A stretch of 64,000 nt of DNA from Leptodactylus fallax (GCA_947044405.1 CAMRHE010000018.1:4774001-4838000); one strand, 5' to 3'; positions 1-10,844 are shown, counted from the stretch's first letter. Notes: generated by a model from the sequence alone, not told the origin. Numbers and translations are program-made.

Positions 1-14
1 TTGTTAATAGGCAC

Positions 15-335
15 TTTTCTACTGATTCCAGCACAGTTGGAATTTTTCTCTAGTCCCTACCATTCCTGAGCAACAAGCACAGTTAGTTTTGATGCCTGAT
101 ATGCTATTTAGGCTCTGTAATGTCAGAAGGGCAGTGTTGGGCGTGACTCAGAACTCCAATCAGAGGCAGCCAGTGTCAGAGCTCAGAATCACACCCCTTG
201 TCTGACACAACCCCCCTGACAGTACAGAGCATAAATTGCATATCAGCCACCAAAACTAACAGCATTGATTGCTTGGGAATGGTGGAGGCTATAGAGAAAA
301 ACATTTAATTGTGCCAGAATCAGTGGAGCAGCACC
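15..335. repeat. Foldback (palindromic) MITE-like element
   Basis: The left half (about 17-165) is matched by the reverse complement of the right half (about 185-332). For example, the run ending in gttagttttgatgcctgata reappears inverted near 240-262. Two arms of roughly 150 bases around a short centre make a long imperfect hairpin. The family was not identified and no target duplication was verified. Confidence 0.6.
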
Positions 336-345
336 TCCAACTGAC

Positions 346-793
346 GTTCATTGAGCTCTTACCGTGTGAAAAAGTCAGATATATGTGACGTAGGCTTTCT
401 CCTCATACCATCCAACTATTGACTACAGTGCTGTTCATCAGAGTTTGCGGTGGAGGGACGACAGACCCTGCATTCAAATATTAGATTCTAGGGCATGAAA
501 ATCAGAATCACGATTCTTTGAAATGGAGAATTAATTAGATTAATTGCACAGCACGGCCTGCACTTCATCGGCTTTCTAATAAAAGGTTCACATGTAAGTC
601 ACTTAGCAAGAAAAGGGTGAAAGGGGGGGACCTGCAAGCCCAATGCTTTATTGAAGGACAGACATAAAGGGACAAATAGTATCTATCTTCTTCATTGAGG
701 TGTGAACTGTGCACGATTGGTTTCTAAGCAGACTGTGCACCAGCCTGTGTCAGTCCTACACAAACATTGCCTAGCAAGCCACAAGGCATCTCT
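346..793. other. No recognised content
   Basis: I see no gene or clear repeat here. Short reading frames are not conserved with anything I recognise. Confidence 0.4.
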
Positions 794-1020
794 AAAGGGA
801 TTGTCCTGTTTCGGCAATTAAATATTATTGTTTGTTTAATAAAATGTTCTACAATTTTCCAATATTCTTTTTGTATCAATTCCTCACTGGTTTCTAGATC
901 GCTGTTTGCTGTGACTGTAACGAGCTGTGCACCTGTGTGTTCATGGCCATGTGATGGACACACAAGTCCACAGCTCATTACAGTCACTGCACAGTAACAA
1001 CTCCTGGACAACCCCTTTAA
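794..1020. repeat. Palindromic MITE, aaagggattgtcc family
   Basis: The ends are inverted (aaagggattgtcc at 794 and ggacaacccctttaa ending at 1020). The interior is also palindromic (gctgtgactgtaacgagctg against cagctcattacagtcac). Its central stretch (caattttccaatatt, tttctagatcgct) is shared with the element at 63671-63930, so the two are copies of one family. Confidence 0.65.
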
Positions 1021-1218
1021 CAGAGTTTATAAGGGTCCAGGCTTCCTGGATAGCCCTAGAAATGTGTATCATACGCTAAAACACCATAGAGCAGCTAGAA
1101 CAGGGATCAGCAACCTTCGGCACTCCAGCTGCTGTGAAACTCCAGCTCCCAACATGCTCCATTCACTTCCATGGGAGTTCCAAGAACAGCAGAGCAAGTA
1201 TGCATGCTGGGAGTTGTA

Positions 1219-2780
1219 CAGTCATGGCCAAAAGTTTTGAGAATGATACAAATATTAATTTTTACAAAGTCTACTGCTTCAGTTTTTCTAATGGCAATTT
1301 GCATTTACTCCAGAATGTTATAAAGAGTGATCAGCTTAACAGCAATTACTTGCAAAGTCAATATTTGCCTAGAAAATGAACTTTATCCCCCAAAACACAT
1401 TTCAACATCATTGCAGCCCTGCCTTAAAAGGACCACCTAACATCGTTTCAGTGATTGCTCCATTAACACAGGTGTGGGTGTTGATGAGGACAGGGCTGGA
1501 GATCAATCTGTCATGATTAAGTAAGAATGACACCACTGGACACTTTAAAAGGAGGCTGGTGCTTGACATCATCGTTTCTCTTCTGTTAACCATGGTTATC
1601 TCTAAAGAAACACGTGCAGTCATCATTGCACTGCACAAAAATGGCCTAACTGGGAAGAGTATTGCAGCTAGAAAGATTGCACCCAGTCAACAATCTATCG
1701 CATCATCAAGAACTTCAAGGAGAGAGGTTCCATTGGTGCCAAAAAGGCTCCAGGGCGCCCAAGAAAGACCAGCAAGCGGCAGGACCGCTCTTAAAAGTGT
1801 TTCAGCTGCGGGATCGGGCTACCAGCAGTGCAGAGCTGCTGAGGAATGGCAGCAGGCAGGTGTGAGTGCATCTGCACGCACTGTGATGCGGAGACTCTTG
1901 GAGCAAGGCCTGGTCTCAAGGAGGGCAGCAAAGAAGCCACTTCTCTCCAGAAAAAACATCAGGGACAGACTGATATTCTGCAAAAGGTACAGGGAGTGGA
2001 CTGCTGAGGACTGGGGTAAAGTCATTTTCTCTGATGAATCCCCTTTTCGATTGTTTGGAACATCTGGAAAACAGCTTATTCGGAGAAGAAGAGGTGAGCG
2101 CTACCACCAGTCTTGTCTCATGCCAACTGTAAGGCATCCTGAAACCATTCATGTGTGGGGTTGCTTCTCAGCCAAGGGAACGGCTCTCTCACAGTCTTGC
2201 CTAAAAACACAGCCATGAATAAAGAATGGTACCAGAATGTCCTCCAAGAGCAACTCTCCCAACCATCCAAGAGCAGTTTGGCGCTCAACAATGCCTTTTC
2301 CAGCATGATGGAGCACCTTGCCATAAAGCAAAGGTGATAACTAAATGGCTCAGGGAACAAAACATAGAGATTTTGGGTCCATGGCCTGGAAACTCCCCAG
2401 ATCTTAATTCCATTGAAAACTTGTGGTCAATCATCAAGAGACGGGTGGACAAACAAAAACCAACAAATTCAGACAAAATTAAAGCATTGATTCTGCAAGA
2501 ATGGACTGCTATCAGTCAGGATTTGGTCCAGAAGTTGATTGAGAGCATGCCAGGGAGAATTGCAGAGGTCCTGAAGAAGAAGGGTCAACACTGCAAATAT
2601 TGACTTGCTGCATTAACTCATTCTAACTGTCAATATAAGCTTCTGTTACTCATAATATGAATGCAATTCTATTTCTGTATGTGATAAAAACATCTGACAA
2701 ACACACATAAAAAACAGAGGGCAGCAGATCATGTGAAAATATAATATTTGTGTCATTCTCAAAACTTTTGGCCATGACTG
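1219..2780 (+). mobile_element. Tc1-like element, cagtcatggcc family, copy A
   Basis: The ends cagtcatggccaaaag (1219) and cttttggccatgactg (to 2780) are inverted repeats of about 39 bases flanked by TA (1217-1218 and 2781-2782). The body is nearly identical to the element at 48001-49567, so both are recent. It sits inside the hAT MITE 1101-2822. Confidence 0.92.
1592..2603 (+). pseudogene. Broken Tc1 transposase (copy A)
   Basis: This would encode a cut-and-paste DNA transposase. Compared with the intact copy at 48374-49390 it has single-base deletions near 1683, 1789 and 1838, which together restore the frame but scramble the paired helix-turn-helix region. Further deletions near 2180 and 2253 split the catalytic domain into two frames. 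The first catalytic motif (FSDESP) and the downstream QHDGAPCH and SPDLNSIENLW motifs are still readable. No functional full-length protein is expected from this copy. Confidence 0.88.
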
Positions 2781-2822
2781 TAGTTTTAAAACAGCTGGAG
2801 TGCCGAAGGTTGCCTACCCCTG

Positions 2823-3159
2823 AGCTAGAAGTATATTCTAGGCTTCTCCTGAGAACAGCGTGTCTTGAGTGCATTTTCCAGGGCATCCCACAGGGCTTAA
2901 GAAAACACACACTGCCCATAGAAATTTAAGGTGTAAAGGGGTTGGGGCCAAGAGATGCTGGGGGTGCAAGACTTACGTAAAAGCCCACGGAGTGAACAGT
3001 GCTACATATTTCAGCATTTCTTATTGCTCACCGTTCCCCAAACCACCCGCTTCTTCCTTGCTCCAATGCTAATATGGTGATTTGTGCCAGCACTGGAGGA
3101 CGGGGAGTGCAGGGAACAACAAGCGCTAAGTAATGAGGAAATTTGTTGCACCACTCACT
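2823..3159. other. No recognised content
   Basis: This is host sequence beyond the hAT MITE. I see nothing conserved or repeated in it. Confidence 0.35.
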
Positions 3160-3430
3160 CCTGAGGCCCCATTATACTGTGTAGCGGCAATAGTGGATAA
3201 AAAGAGGACCATTATGCAGGTTCTGGGGGCAAATGACGCCCAATATACTGTGTATGGGACAAAATTGGGCCATTATACAGTCCATGGGGGCAAATGGGGG
3301 GGGTTATTTTACTGTGTCTGGGGAGCCATTCTATTGTGTGGGGGCAGAACCAGGCCATTATGCTGGGTGGGGGGAAAAAAGTAACATTATATAGTGTTGG
3401 GCATTAAGGGAGCCATTATACAGTTTTGCT
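3160..3430 (+). repeat. Degenerate minisatellite, ccattatactgtgtgggg-type unit
   Basis: Imperfect units of about 35-45 bases repeat variants of ccattatactgtgtgggggc with G runs between them. The unit resembles that of the large array at 56060-57770. The open frame across it is a by-product of the repeat. Confidence 0.55.
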
Positions 3431-4540
3431 CCAGGCTTCCCAGTGTGCATGAGATTTTTACAAACCTCGTCTGCATGCTGCAACTGAAATGATTGGTTTT
3501 AAAACCATGACACGGCATTTATAGCTGCAGTTTACACCCATGATTTTTTAGCATTTGCAATGCAAAGGTTGAAAGCTATGTAAGACCTACAGCAACTCCT
3601 GCAGGGGTTACTGCAGCAAAGCCACCCAATTTTAGGTGCTTTTTTGCTGCATGAGTTGTGCCAGGACAAGGCCCACTGATGCTCTGATGCCAATGGCCTA
3701 CACAAGCCAGTAGCTGGCCCTGACCAAAGCACTAAATGCAGCCTTTTCTTTAACTTCTTTTTTCTTTTTCTAAATTACTAGTTCCTTTATAGGGAACTAC
3801 AACAAACTAATATAGTGTAAATGTCTTTCAAGAGCATGTGGTCAGAAGCAGTGCTGTGCCACTACCCTTTATTCGACAGACTGGCACACATTCCACAGTG
3901 CTGTCAACATGCCATCTGTCTGTGAAGTCCAAAACAATGTTTGGCACAGCTGGGTACTGTGTGTCTTCTAATAAAACATTTAAGTGAGTAAGAAAGAAGG
4001 ACGGAATCAACTAAAAAAATGAATTTATCCATACCATCTCTTAAGTGCCATGGCATGCCTTTAAGAAGTTAATCTGTACAGGGAATGAAGGCTTAGCATT
4101 TTCTCTGCAGCTATTTTTGGACTATGTGGTTTGCCAGCAATGTGCTGCATGGAAATAGGTATTCCTACGATGAAATGAGTTCTGGAGATGACCACATATG
4201 CCAGATGGCATGGAGCACTGTGTAACTAGAGTTACAGGCGTGAATCACTAGCTGCAGCACACGGCCAGATACTGCAATCCTAAATGTGCTATAACCCATG
4301 TAGGTGATTGAATTTCCCAAGGGCACAAGAGCCTACTAGTATGTAAATACAACATAAATAAACTTGACAGTTGTCACACTTTATTCTTGGTACATAAAGT
4401 TTAAGTGATAGAAAACTGCTTGTACTGGATCCAGGTCCATTCTGAGGGGGTTTAGAAAAACATTTTTACATTTTTTTGTGGAAAGATTTAAAAGATTGTC
4501 AACACAAATATAATGCTTTTCCACAATTAGGCGCAAAATG
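3431..4540. other. No recognised gene; unassigned sequence
   Basis: No coding similarity, RNA gene or well-bounded repeat was recognised in this 1.1 kb. Confidence 0.35.
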
Positions 4541-4713
4541 GGGCAGATTTATTAAACCCATCCAAAAGTAAAACCGTTCTAGTGGCCCATAGCAACCAAT
4601 CACAGTGCAGCTTTCATTTTATATTTTGCGCCTAAAAAATTAAAGCTGCATTGTGGTTGGTTGCTGTAGACAACTAGACAGTTTTTCTTTTAGACAGTTT
4701 AATAAATCTGCCC
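4541..4713. repeat. Palindromic MITE, gggcagatttattaaa family
   Basis: The ends gggcagatttattaaa and tttaataaatctgccc are inverted repeats. Inside, catagcaaccaatcacag is matched by the inverted form near ggttggttgctgt. The element is about 173 bases with a compact hairpin. A diverged relative lies near 12134-12267. Confidence 0.7.
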
Positions 4714-5286
4714 ATTGTGTTTTCCTCTCTTTTTTTGGTGTAGATTTTGCGGTGTTTTCTTTTCAGCTAAAGCTAGCAGTGGACTCAGCAGGAAGGAGAA
4801 GTGTAAAAACAAAACAAAAACTTACTGGGCAAGATTTAGATTTATGATGCACCAATGCAACTTTCGTTGCATAAAACATCGCCAAGTGGTAGTTAGCCTT
4901 TTTTATGCCACCCTCACCACTTTCCTGAAAAGAAATGTGGCAAGTCATGGACCCCCATATTTATTATAATTTATGCCACTTTTCTTACATAAATTATGCC
5001 TGAAATCTACATCGGGAATTATGATAATACCCACACCTAATCAAAAGTCAGGTGCATCCTCTGCCGGGGCAATACTCTATTTCCTCCCACACCCCAAATA
5101 TTGATAAGGAATTTAGATTGTGAGCCGTACATGAGACACTGATTCATGATTATCAAGACCTGCTTAGAAAATGCCAGTCTTGTAAATCACCACCCAATGT
5201 GTGTGCCTTCATTCTGAAAGTCTCATCTGGACCACCCATAGACTATATATGTCTGGGTGGTTCGCCTATAACTCTGTAGGGACATA
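4714..5286. other. No recognised content
   Basis: A short stretch near 5100-5160 (gattgtgagccgtacatgag) resembles the 3' parts of dispersed retroposons such as the one near 58100-58176. Otherwise nothing was recognised. Confidence 0.35.
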
Positions 5287-5909
5287 CAAGTGCATCTCAA
5301 TAAATTAGAATATCATCAAAAAGTAATTTTTTTCTTAGTAATTCAATTGAAAAAGTGAAACACATATATTATATAGAGTCATTACAAACAGAGTGAACTT
5401 TTTCAAGTGTTTATTTAGGTTAATGTTGATGATTATGGCTTACAGCCAAGGAAAACCCAAAAGTCATTTTCTCAGAAAATTAGAATATTATATAAGACCA
5501 ACTGTAAAAAAAATTATTTAACACAGAAATGACTGCATCAATGCGGCGTGACTTGAGGCGATGAGCCTGTGGCACTGCGGAGGTGTTATGGAAGCCCAGG
5601 TTCCTTTGATAGCAGCCTTCAGCTCGTCTGCATTATTGGGTCTGGTGTCTCTCATCTTCCTCTTGACAATACCCCATAGATTCTCTATGAGGTTTAAGGT
5701 CAGGCGAGTTTGCTGGCCAATCAAGCACAGTGATGCTGTGGTTATTAAACCAGGTATTGGTACTTTTGGCAGTGTGGACAGGTGCCAAGTCCTGTTACAA
5801 AATTAAAATTCCATCTCCAAAGAGCTTGTCGAAGTGCTCTAGAATTTCCTGGCAGATGGCTGCATTGACTTTGGTCTTGATAAAACACAGTGGACCTACA
5901 CCAGCAGAC
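5287..5909 (-). mobile_element. Tc1-like fragment, gtgcatctcaataaatt family
   Basis: The left end (caagtgcatctcaat after a TA at 5285-5286) is a Tc1 terminal repeat. The fragment runs leftward-coding to about 5909, where it stops abruptly against Penelope-like reverse transcriptase sequence. The other end is not found in the window, so this is a truncated copy. Confidence 0.8.
5518..5905 (-). pseudogene. Tc1 transposase C-terminal remnant
   Basis: Read on the minus strand, the remnant shows the end of a Tc1 catalytic domain: a damaged form of [11 protein letters not shown] (LTLNLIENLWGIVKRK), followed by the conserved tail ADELKAAIKGTWASITP and QCHRLIASS. The catalytic glutamate is present in ENLW. 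The upstream aspartates are lost or out of frame, and the extreme C-terminus is frameshifted. It is a fossil of a DNA transposase, cut by the neighbouring Penelope-like sequence. Confidence 0.75.
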
Positions 5910-5911
5910 GT

Positions 5912-6597
5912 TTGGGCTCGATACATAGATGACACATTAGTCATCTGGGAGAGGTCTAAAACCCAATTTGGTCATCTGGTAGTGAGACTCAATGATAATG
6001 CAGTGGGTCTCCGTTTTACTTATGAAACTCATCCCACCAGTTTAGCTTTTCTAGATCTAAAAATTTCGGTTGTTAATGGTGAGATTCAGACCGGGTGGTG
6101 GCTATTCACTATACTGAACCAACACATGGTGCAAGCTGGTTTCCACCTAAAGTTACAGATTGCTTCCGCTGTAGCGGTTGCATTGCCTGTACACTTATTC
6201 AGAGTGGTAAACATTTTACTAGCAATGTCACAGGGCGGTCTTATATGATTAAGAGCTTCATCAACTGTCGTTCAAAAGGAGTTATATACTAGGCCACATG
6301 TATTGTGGTCTTGAATAGATCGGGAAATCTATCCGGGAATTCAGGCATCGAGTTGGTGAACATTTGGAGGATATCCGTCACAACCGGGATACCCCCATTG
6401 CGCGTCACATTCGTTTGGAGCATCAGGGTAATGCCTCTTGTATCAAATTCATGGGCATTGATTTGATTAAACCTCCTGCACGTCGTGGAAGCTGGGACTG
6501 GCTGGTTACCCAGGCAGAAACAAAGTGGATATTTCGTTTGCACACTGTGACCCCTAGTGGCTTGAATGAACAGCTAAGCTTTACATCATTCATTTAA
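5912..6597 (+). pseudogene. Penelope-like reverse transcriptase / GIY-YIG endonuclease remnant
   Basis: The first part reads WARYIDDTLVIW, in which YIDD is the catalytic aspartate motif of reverse transcriptase. It is followed by GLRFTYETHPTSLAFLDLKI, a match to the segment after the palm in Penelope-like enzymes. The frame then breaks and resumes with CRSKGVIY, the start of the GIY-YIG domain. After another break at a stop near 6289 it gives IGKSIREFRHRVGEHLEDIR and PIARHI. The tail KWIFRLHTVTPSGLNEQLSF matches the usual C-terminus. The N-terminal three quarters of the protein are absent. At least two frame breaks make it non-functional. Confidence 0.8.
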
Positions 6598-7382
6598 TGT
6601 AGTTAATTTTTTTGATTGATTTTTATTTTGATGCCATTGATACTATTGGTGATGGTGTCTTTTTTGATATATCCAGTTGTTTTCCTGTCTAAATACCTAT
6701 TGTATAGTGCAGGCGTGTTTTATATCTAGTGCCTGCATTTTTGTGTGTTTATATGGCCTCTTGTTGCTATTTAGCTTTCACTTATAGAGGGATCAGTAAT
6801 ACACTTGGTGGGTTCGCATTTATCAGTATTTGTACTCGTATGCAGCCATAGACACCCGCTGGCAGCACTACTTTGGTTGTTGTCAGTGAGCACTTTTTCT
6901 TTCACTTTCCTTTTGCGCATGCGCGGACTGAAAAGTGTCAGGTTACGCACACTACGCGCTCCCTGTTCTCCTGGTATGGGGCGTGTGCGTTGAATCTCTA
7001 TACTGCCCATGTCCACCGCGTTTATTCAACCTGCACTGATTACTACTTAAGTAAGTAGCGTCCTTCATGTCCACAGGTATGCTTGGCACTCCATATATCC
7101 AGGGGGAGATTTTTTTTTTTATAGTGTTCTAACTGTGCTAGTTCTTCCCTTTTCTTTGCATTGGGACGATTGACGCTTACGATGTATGTTAGTGTGGCAT
7201 AGTATGATTACGTTGGCACCATATGTTGATTATGTCTGCATGACTATGTGTTGTCATGGTTTTAGTGCATTCGGCCATTTTTGTGAAATTTTGTGTAGAT
7301 AATTTGGCATTAACAAACTGCTGTGTTTCTACCCTCACATTTATTATGGCATATTTGTATACTTAAACTTTTCCTACCATTC

Positions 7383-7424
7383 TAATCCCCTGATGAGATT
7401 AACAAAACAGGCATGTCGGGATTA
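7383..7424 (+). ncRNA. Hammerhead ribozyme-like motif (decayed), Penelope 3' repeat
   Basis: In order: stem I left TAATCCC (7383-7389), core CTGATGA (7390-7396), a residual stem II (7397-7403), AAA (7404-7406), stem III ACA/TGT with loop GGCA (7407-7416), cleavage base C (7417), and stem I right GGGATTA (7418-7424), which pairs with all seven bases of the left arm. Base 7404 is A where the active core needs G12, and stem II can form only one pair. It is therefore probably inactive. Confidence 0.6.
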
Positions 7425-7500
7425 CATGTATGGATTGTTTGGAATTTACATGTTTGTAAACAGAGGCGCTTTTATATTGTACTTGATGTTCTAGCACTTT

Positions 7501-8100
7501 ATATATTGGAGAGGGTGAATATAGGGATTGTCTATATTAGGGCCAGGTTCCGGTCGGGGCTGAATGCTATTTAGGGCGGTGGCCCCAACATAGGCTTTTA
7601 GGGTATACCAGGCTTTCCACATTACTTGTAGGGCATTGTTTAGGGTGAGATTTTTACCTGCTTTTGGGTCCCTCATTAGCCTCTTGTGCTCAAAAAATAC
7701 ATCCATTCACCCATCCACCATATTTTGTGTCGTTCATGTTGGTTTCATCTGACTCATGGTAAGTCCTGGTTATTATTATTTATTTTTACCATTCCAGGTT
7801 GCCGTGTTTGGATTATTGATTACTAAATTCAATATTGTGCTACCAGCAGGTCATCTTTTGTGGCTCAGGGTTGAATTCTTTCTATTTGGGTGCTTTGATG
7901 CACTTTTAATAATAAATTAGATAAAAAGTTATGTATTAATTCTGTTAGGTTTATTGTGATTATCATTTTGGATTTTGTAGTATGACATAAAGCCTTAGGT
8001 TTTGAGGTTGGGGTGCATGTCACTCCACGTGTATGTGGTGCTTTGAGCAGGAGAATCCACTCTGCAATCAATGTCACAAAAGTAAGTTCAGCACTCGTAG
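7501..8100. other. Unassigned, possibly Penelope-related tail sequence
   Basis: There is no coding signal. The stretch near 7890-7915 (gggtgctttgatgcactttt followed by aataaat) looks like a retroelement 3' tail. Boundaries cannot be set by eye. Confidence 0.3.
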
Positions 8101-8606
8101 TTTCTCTGATATATTACGTAAGGTTTATCATCACACAACTAGCAACCCAAAATAATTAACGTTTCGGTCTCAGACCTTCGTCAGACACAGAGATAAACAA
8201 AAGAAACAATTAAACATTTATGTTTGCTAAATATTTGGTAAAATTGTATGAAACAATATGGCCCAAGTATCACAGTCGGTGGCTTCACTCATTTGCCAAA
8301 TCCAGTAGAGTGTATCATATAAAGTAATATGGGCCGTCACATAGGATGAACACATTCCCGTTCTGAGGGTAAGTTCAAAGCCAAAGCACTCCACAAGGTA
8401 GGTAGTGAGGTAAGTCACAAATGAGTAACAGACATGTTAGCATATTAACACAATGTATCAACTGCATGCGATAAAATATGGGGCGTCCCAGTAGGAAGAA
8501 TCCAAGTAGACCACTGATATCAAAGCTGTACATGCATATACCTCAAATGTATGGCAAAATGTAAGAGAATATACTGTGGAAAGTACTAGGTATATGTAAG
8601 CATATA
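8101..8606 (-). mobile_element. Second Penelope-like terminal-repeat fragment, minus strand
   Basis: On the minus strand this region carries a hammerhead-type core at 8158-8184 like those of Penelope-like terminal repeats. No reverse transcriptase or endonuclease coding sequence remains. Extent is approximate. Confidence 0.4.
8158..8184 (-). ncRNA. Hammerhead-like core on the minus strand
   Basis: Reading the minus strand: CTGACGA (8184-8178, fits CUGANGA), a spare A, then GGTC-TGA-GACC forming a 4-bp stem II (8176-8166), then GAAACG. I could not find a convincing stem III and stem I with a cleavage site, so this is a partial motif. Confidence 0.4.
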
Positions 8607-8821
8607 AGACTAGACATGTCTAACATCATGTAATATAGTGTGAAGATATACTAGCTAGGTAAACTGTGCTAAATATACATGTACAATGCTGTACGCAGAG
8701 AAAGGGTAAAGATAAGCTGACTGCTGTAAACACCTATAGCCATAGTTTACCCAGCTAGTATATCTTGACAGTATATTCCATATTATACTCTCTAGTATAT
8801 TACATGATATTAGACATGTGG
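8607..8821. repeat. Inverted repeat around about 80 bases
   Basis: The run from about 8607 to 8668 (agacatgtctaacatcatgt, then gatatactagctaggtaaac) returns inverted at about 8749-8821 (gtttacccagctagtatatc, then tacatgatattagacatgt). The two arms are imperfect. They could fold as a hairpin or be ends of a small MITE. Confidence 0.55.
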
Positions 8822-8917
8822 ATTTTTGTCACTGCTAATAAAATAACTTCCATTTTGATACGGACTCGACTGGCAGACTACAAACATTTTTATTTTACTT
8901 ATATATGGAGCTATATA

Positions 8918-10569
8918 CAGTCATATGAAAAAGTTTGGGCACCCCTATTAATCTTAATCATTTTTAGTTCTAAATATTTGGGTGTTTGCAACAGCCATTT
9001 CAATTTGATATATCTAATAACTGATGGACACAGTAATATTTCAGGATTGAAATGAGGTTTATTGTGCTAACAGAAAATGTGCAATATGCATTAAACCAAA
9101 ATTTGACCGGTGCAAAAATTTGGGTACCCTTATCATTTTATTGATTTGAATACTCCTAACTACTTTTTACTGACTTACTGAAGCACAAAATTGGTTTTGT
9201 AACCTCACTGAGCTTTGAACTTCATAGCCAGGTGTATCCAATCATGAGAAAAGGTATTTAAGGTGGCCAATTGCAAGTTGTTCTCCTATTTGAATCTCCT
9301 CTGAAGAGTGGCATCATGGGCTCCTCAAAACAACTCTCAAATGATCTCAAAACAAAGATTATTCAACATAGTTGTTCAGGGGAAGGATACAAAAAGTTGT
9401 CTCAGAGATTTAACCTGTCAGTTTCCACTGTGAGGAACATAGTAAGGAAATGGAAGACCACAGGGACAGTTCTTGTTAAGCCCAGAAGTGGCAGGCCAAG
9501 AAAAATATCAGAAAGGCAGAGAAGAAGAATGGTGAGAACAGTCAAGGACAATCCACAGACCACCTCCAAAGAGCTGCAGCATCATCTTGCTGCAGATGGT
9601 GTCACTGTGCATCGGTCAACAATACAGCACACTTTGCACAAGGAGAAGCTGTATGGGAGAGTGATGCGAAAGAAGCCGTTTCTGAAAGCACGCCACAGAG
9701 TCGCCTGAGGTATGCTAAAGCACATTTGGACAAGCCAGCTTCATTTTGGAAGAAGGTCCTGTGGACTGATGAAACAAAGATTGAGTTGTTTGGTCATACA
9801 AAAAGGCGTTATGCATGGCGTCAAAAAAACACAGCATTCCAAGAAAAACACTTGCTACCCACTGTAAAATTTGGTGGAGGTTCCATCATGCTTTGGGGCT
9901 GTGTGGCCAATGCCGGCACTGGGAATCTTGTTAAAGTTGAGGGTCGCATGGATTCAACTCAGTATCAGCAGATTCTTGAGAATAATGTACAAGAATCAGT
10001 GACGAATTTGAAGTTACGCCGGGGATGGATATTTCAGCAAGACAATGATCCAAAACACAGCTCCAAATCTACTCAGGCATTCATGCAGAGGAACAATTAC
10101 AATGTTCTGGAATGGCCATCCCAGTCCCCAGACCTGAATATCATTGAACATCTGTGGGATAATTTGAAGCGGGCTGTCCATGCTCGGCGACCATCAAACT
10201 TAACTGAACTGGAATTGTTTTGTAAAGAGGAATGGTCAAAAATACCTTCATCCAGGATCCAGGATCCAGGAACTGATTAAAAGCTACAGGAAGCGACTAG
10301 AGGCTGTTATTTTTGCAAAAGGAGGATCTACTAAATATTAATGTCACTTTTCTGTTGAGGTGCCCATACTTTTGCACCGGTCAAATTTTGGTTTAATGCA
10401 TATTGCAAATTCTATGTTAGTACAATAAACCTCATTTCAATCCTGAAATATTACTGTGTCCATCAGTTATTAGATATATCAAATTGAAATGGCTGTTGCA
10501 AACACCCAAATATTTAGAACTAAAAATGATTAAGATTAATAGGGGTGCTCAAACTTTTTCATATGACTG
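8918..10569 (+). mobile_element. Tc1-like element, cagtcatatgaaaaag family, copy C
   Basis: The ends (cagtcatatgaaaaagtttg at 8918 and its inverse to 10569) are flanked by TA at 8916-8917 and 10570-10571. The terminal inverted repeats are long, about 200 bases (ending near tgaccggtgcaaa). At 1652 bases it is the most complete of four copies here; the others start at 32257, 35917 and 58177. Confidence 0.93.
9316..10341 (+). pseudogene. Tc1 transposase, DD34E type, frameshifted (copy C)
   Basis: The start codon is the ATG opening MGSSKQLSND, as in the sibling copies. Order of parts: first helix-turn-helix (SQRFNLSVSTVRNIVRKW), the GRPRKIS hook, second helix-turn-helix (GVTVHRSTIQHTL), then the catalytic domain with [14 protein letters not shown] and SPDLNIIEHLW. 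Thirty-four residues separate the second aspartate from the glutamate, the usual Tc1 spacing. A 4-base deletion near 9694-9702 shifts the frame in the linker. A 7-base duplication (ggatcca units, near 10256-10270) replaces the normal C-terminus with a short stray tail. Two lesions only, so the copy is young but dead. Confidence 0.9.
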
Positions 10570-10844
10570 TATAGGTACTTTGTGCCATCATTATTCAACA
10601 TTTTATCTAAAATGAAGAGAAATCAGGATGAAGGCAAATGTTTAGTTTTTGTTGCTCTTTTGGTGCAGATTGCGCTGCTTCTTTGAGTCAAACCAGAAGT
10701 GGATTTAGCAGGTATAAGAAGTCCTTCCTTTAGATTTCCCATTCCTATTGAATCCACTCTTGACTTTGTCTCAAATAATCAGATATGTTGTCATAGCAGC
10801 AGGTCATCGGATCTACCATCTTGGTACACCTATAGTATTAGATC
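10570..10844. other. No recognised content
   Basis: Host sequence between the Tc1 and the next MITE. Nothing recognised. Confidence 0.35.

Larger units (their letters stand above)
1101..2822. mobile_element. hAT-type MITE split by a Tc1 insertion
   Basis: Terminal inverted repeats of about 30 bases (cagggatcagcaacc at 1101; ggttgcctacccctg ending at 2822) are flanked by a perfect 8-base direct repeat, AGCTAGAA, at 1093-1100 and 2823-2830. Eight-base duplications and CAG-starting ends are typical of hAT elements. Without the nested Tc1 at 1219-2780 the MITE is only about 160 bases. Both sets of target duplications survive, so the order of events is certain. Confidence 0.85.
5910..7500 (+). 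mobile_element. 5'-truncated Penelope-like retroelement
   Basis: The element begins inside the reverse transcriptase (YIDD motif) and continues through a GIY-YIG endonuclease remnant ending near 6597. Roughly 0.9 kb of non-coding 3' sequence follows, with a hammerhead-like motif at 7383-7424. That order of reverse transcriptase, GIY-YIG endonuclease and ribozyme-bearing terminal repeat is characteristic of Penelope-like elements. The right boundary near 7500 is approximate. Confidence 0.75.
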
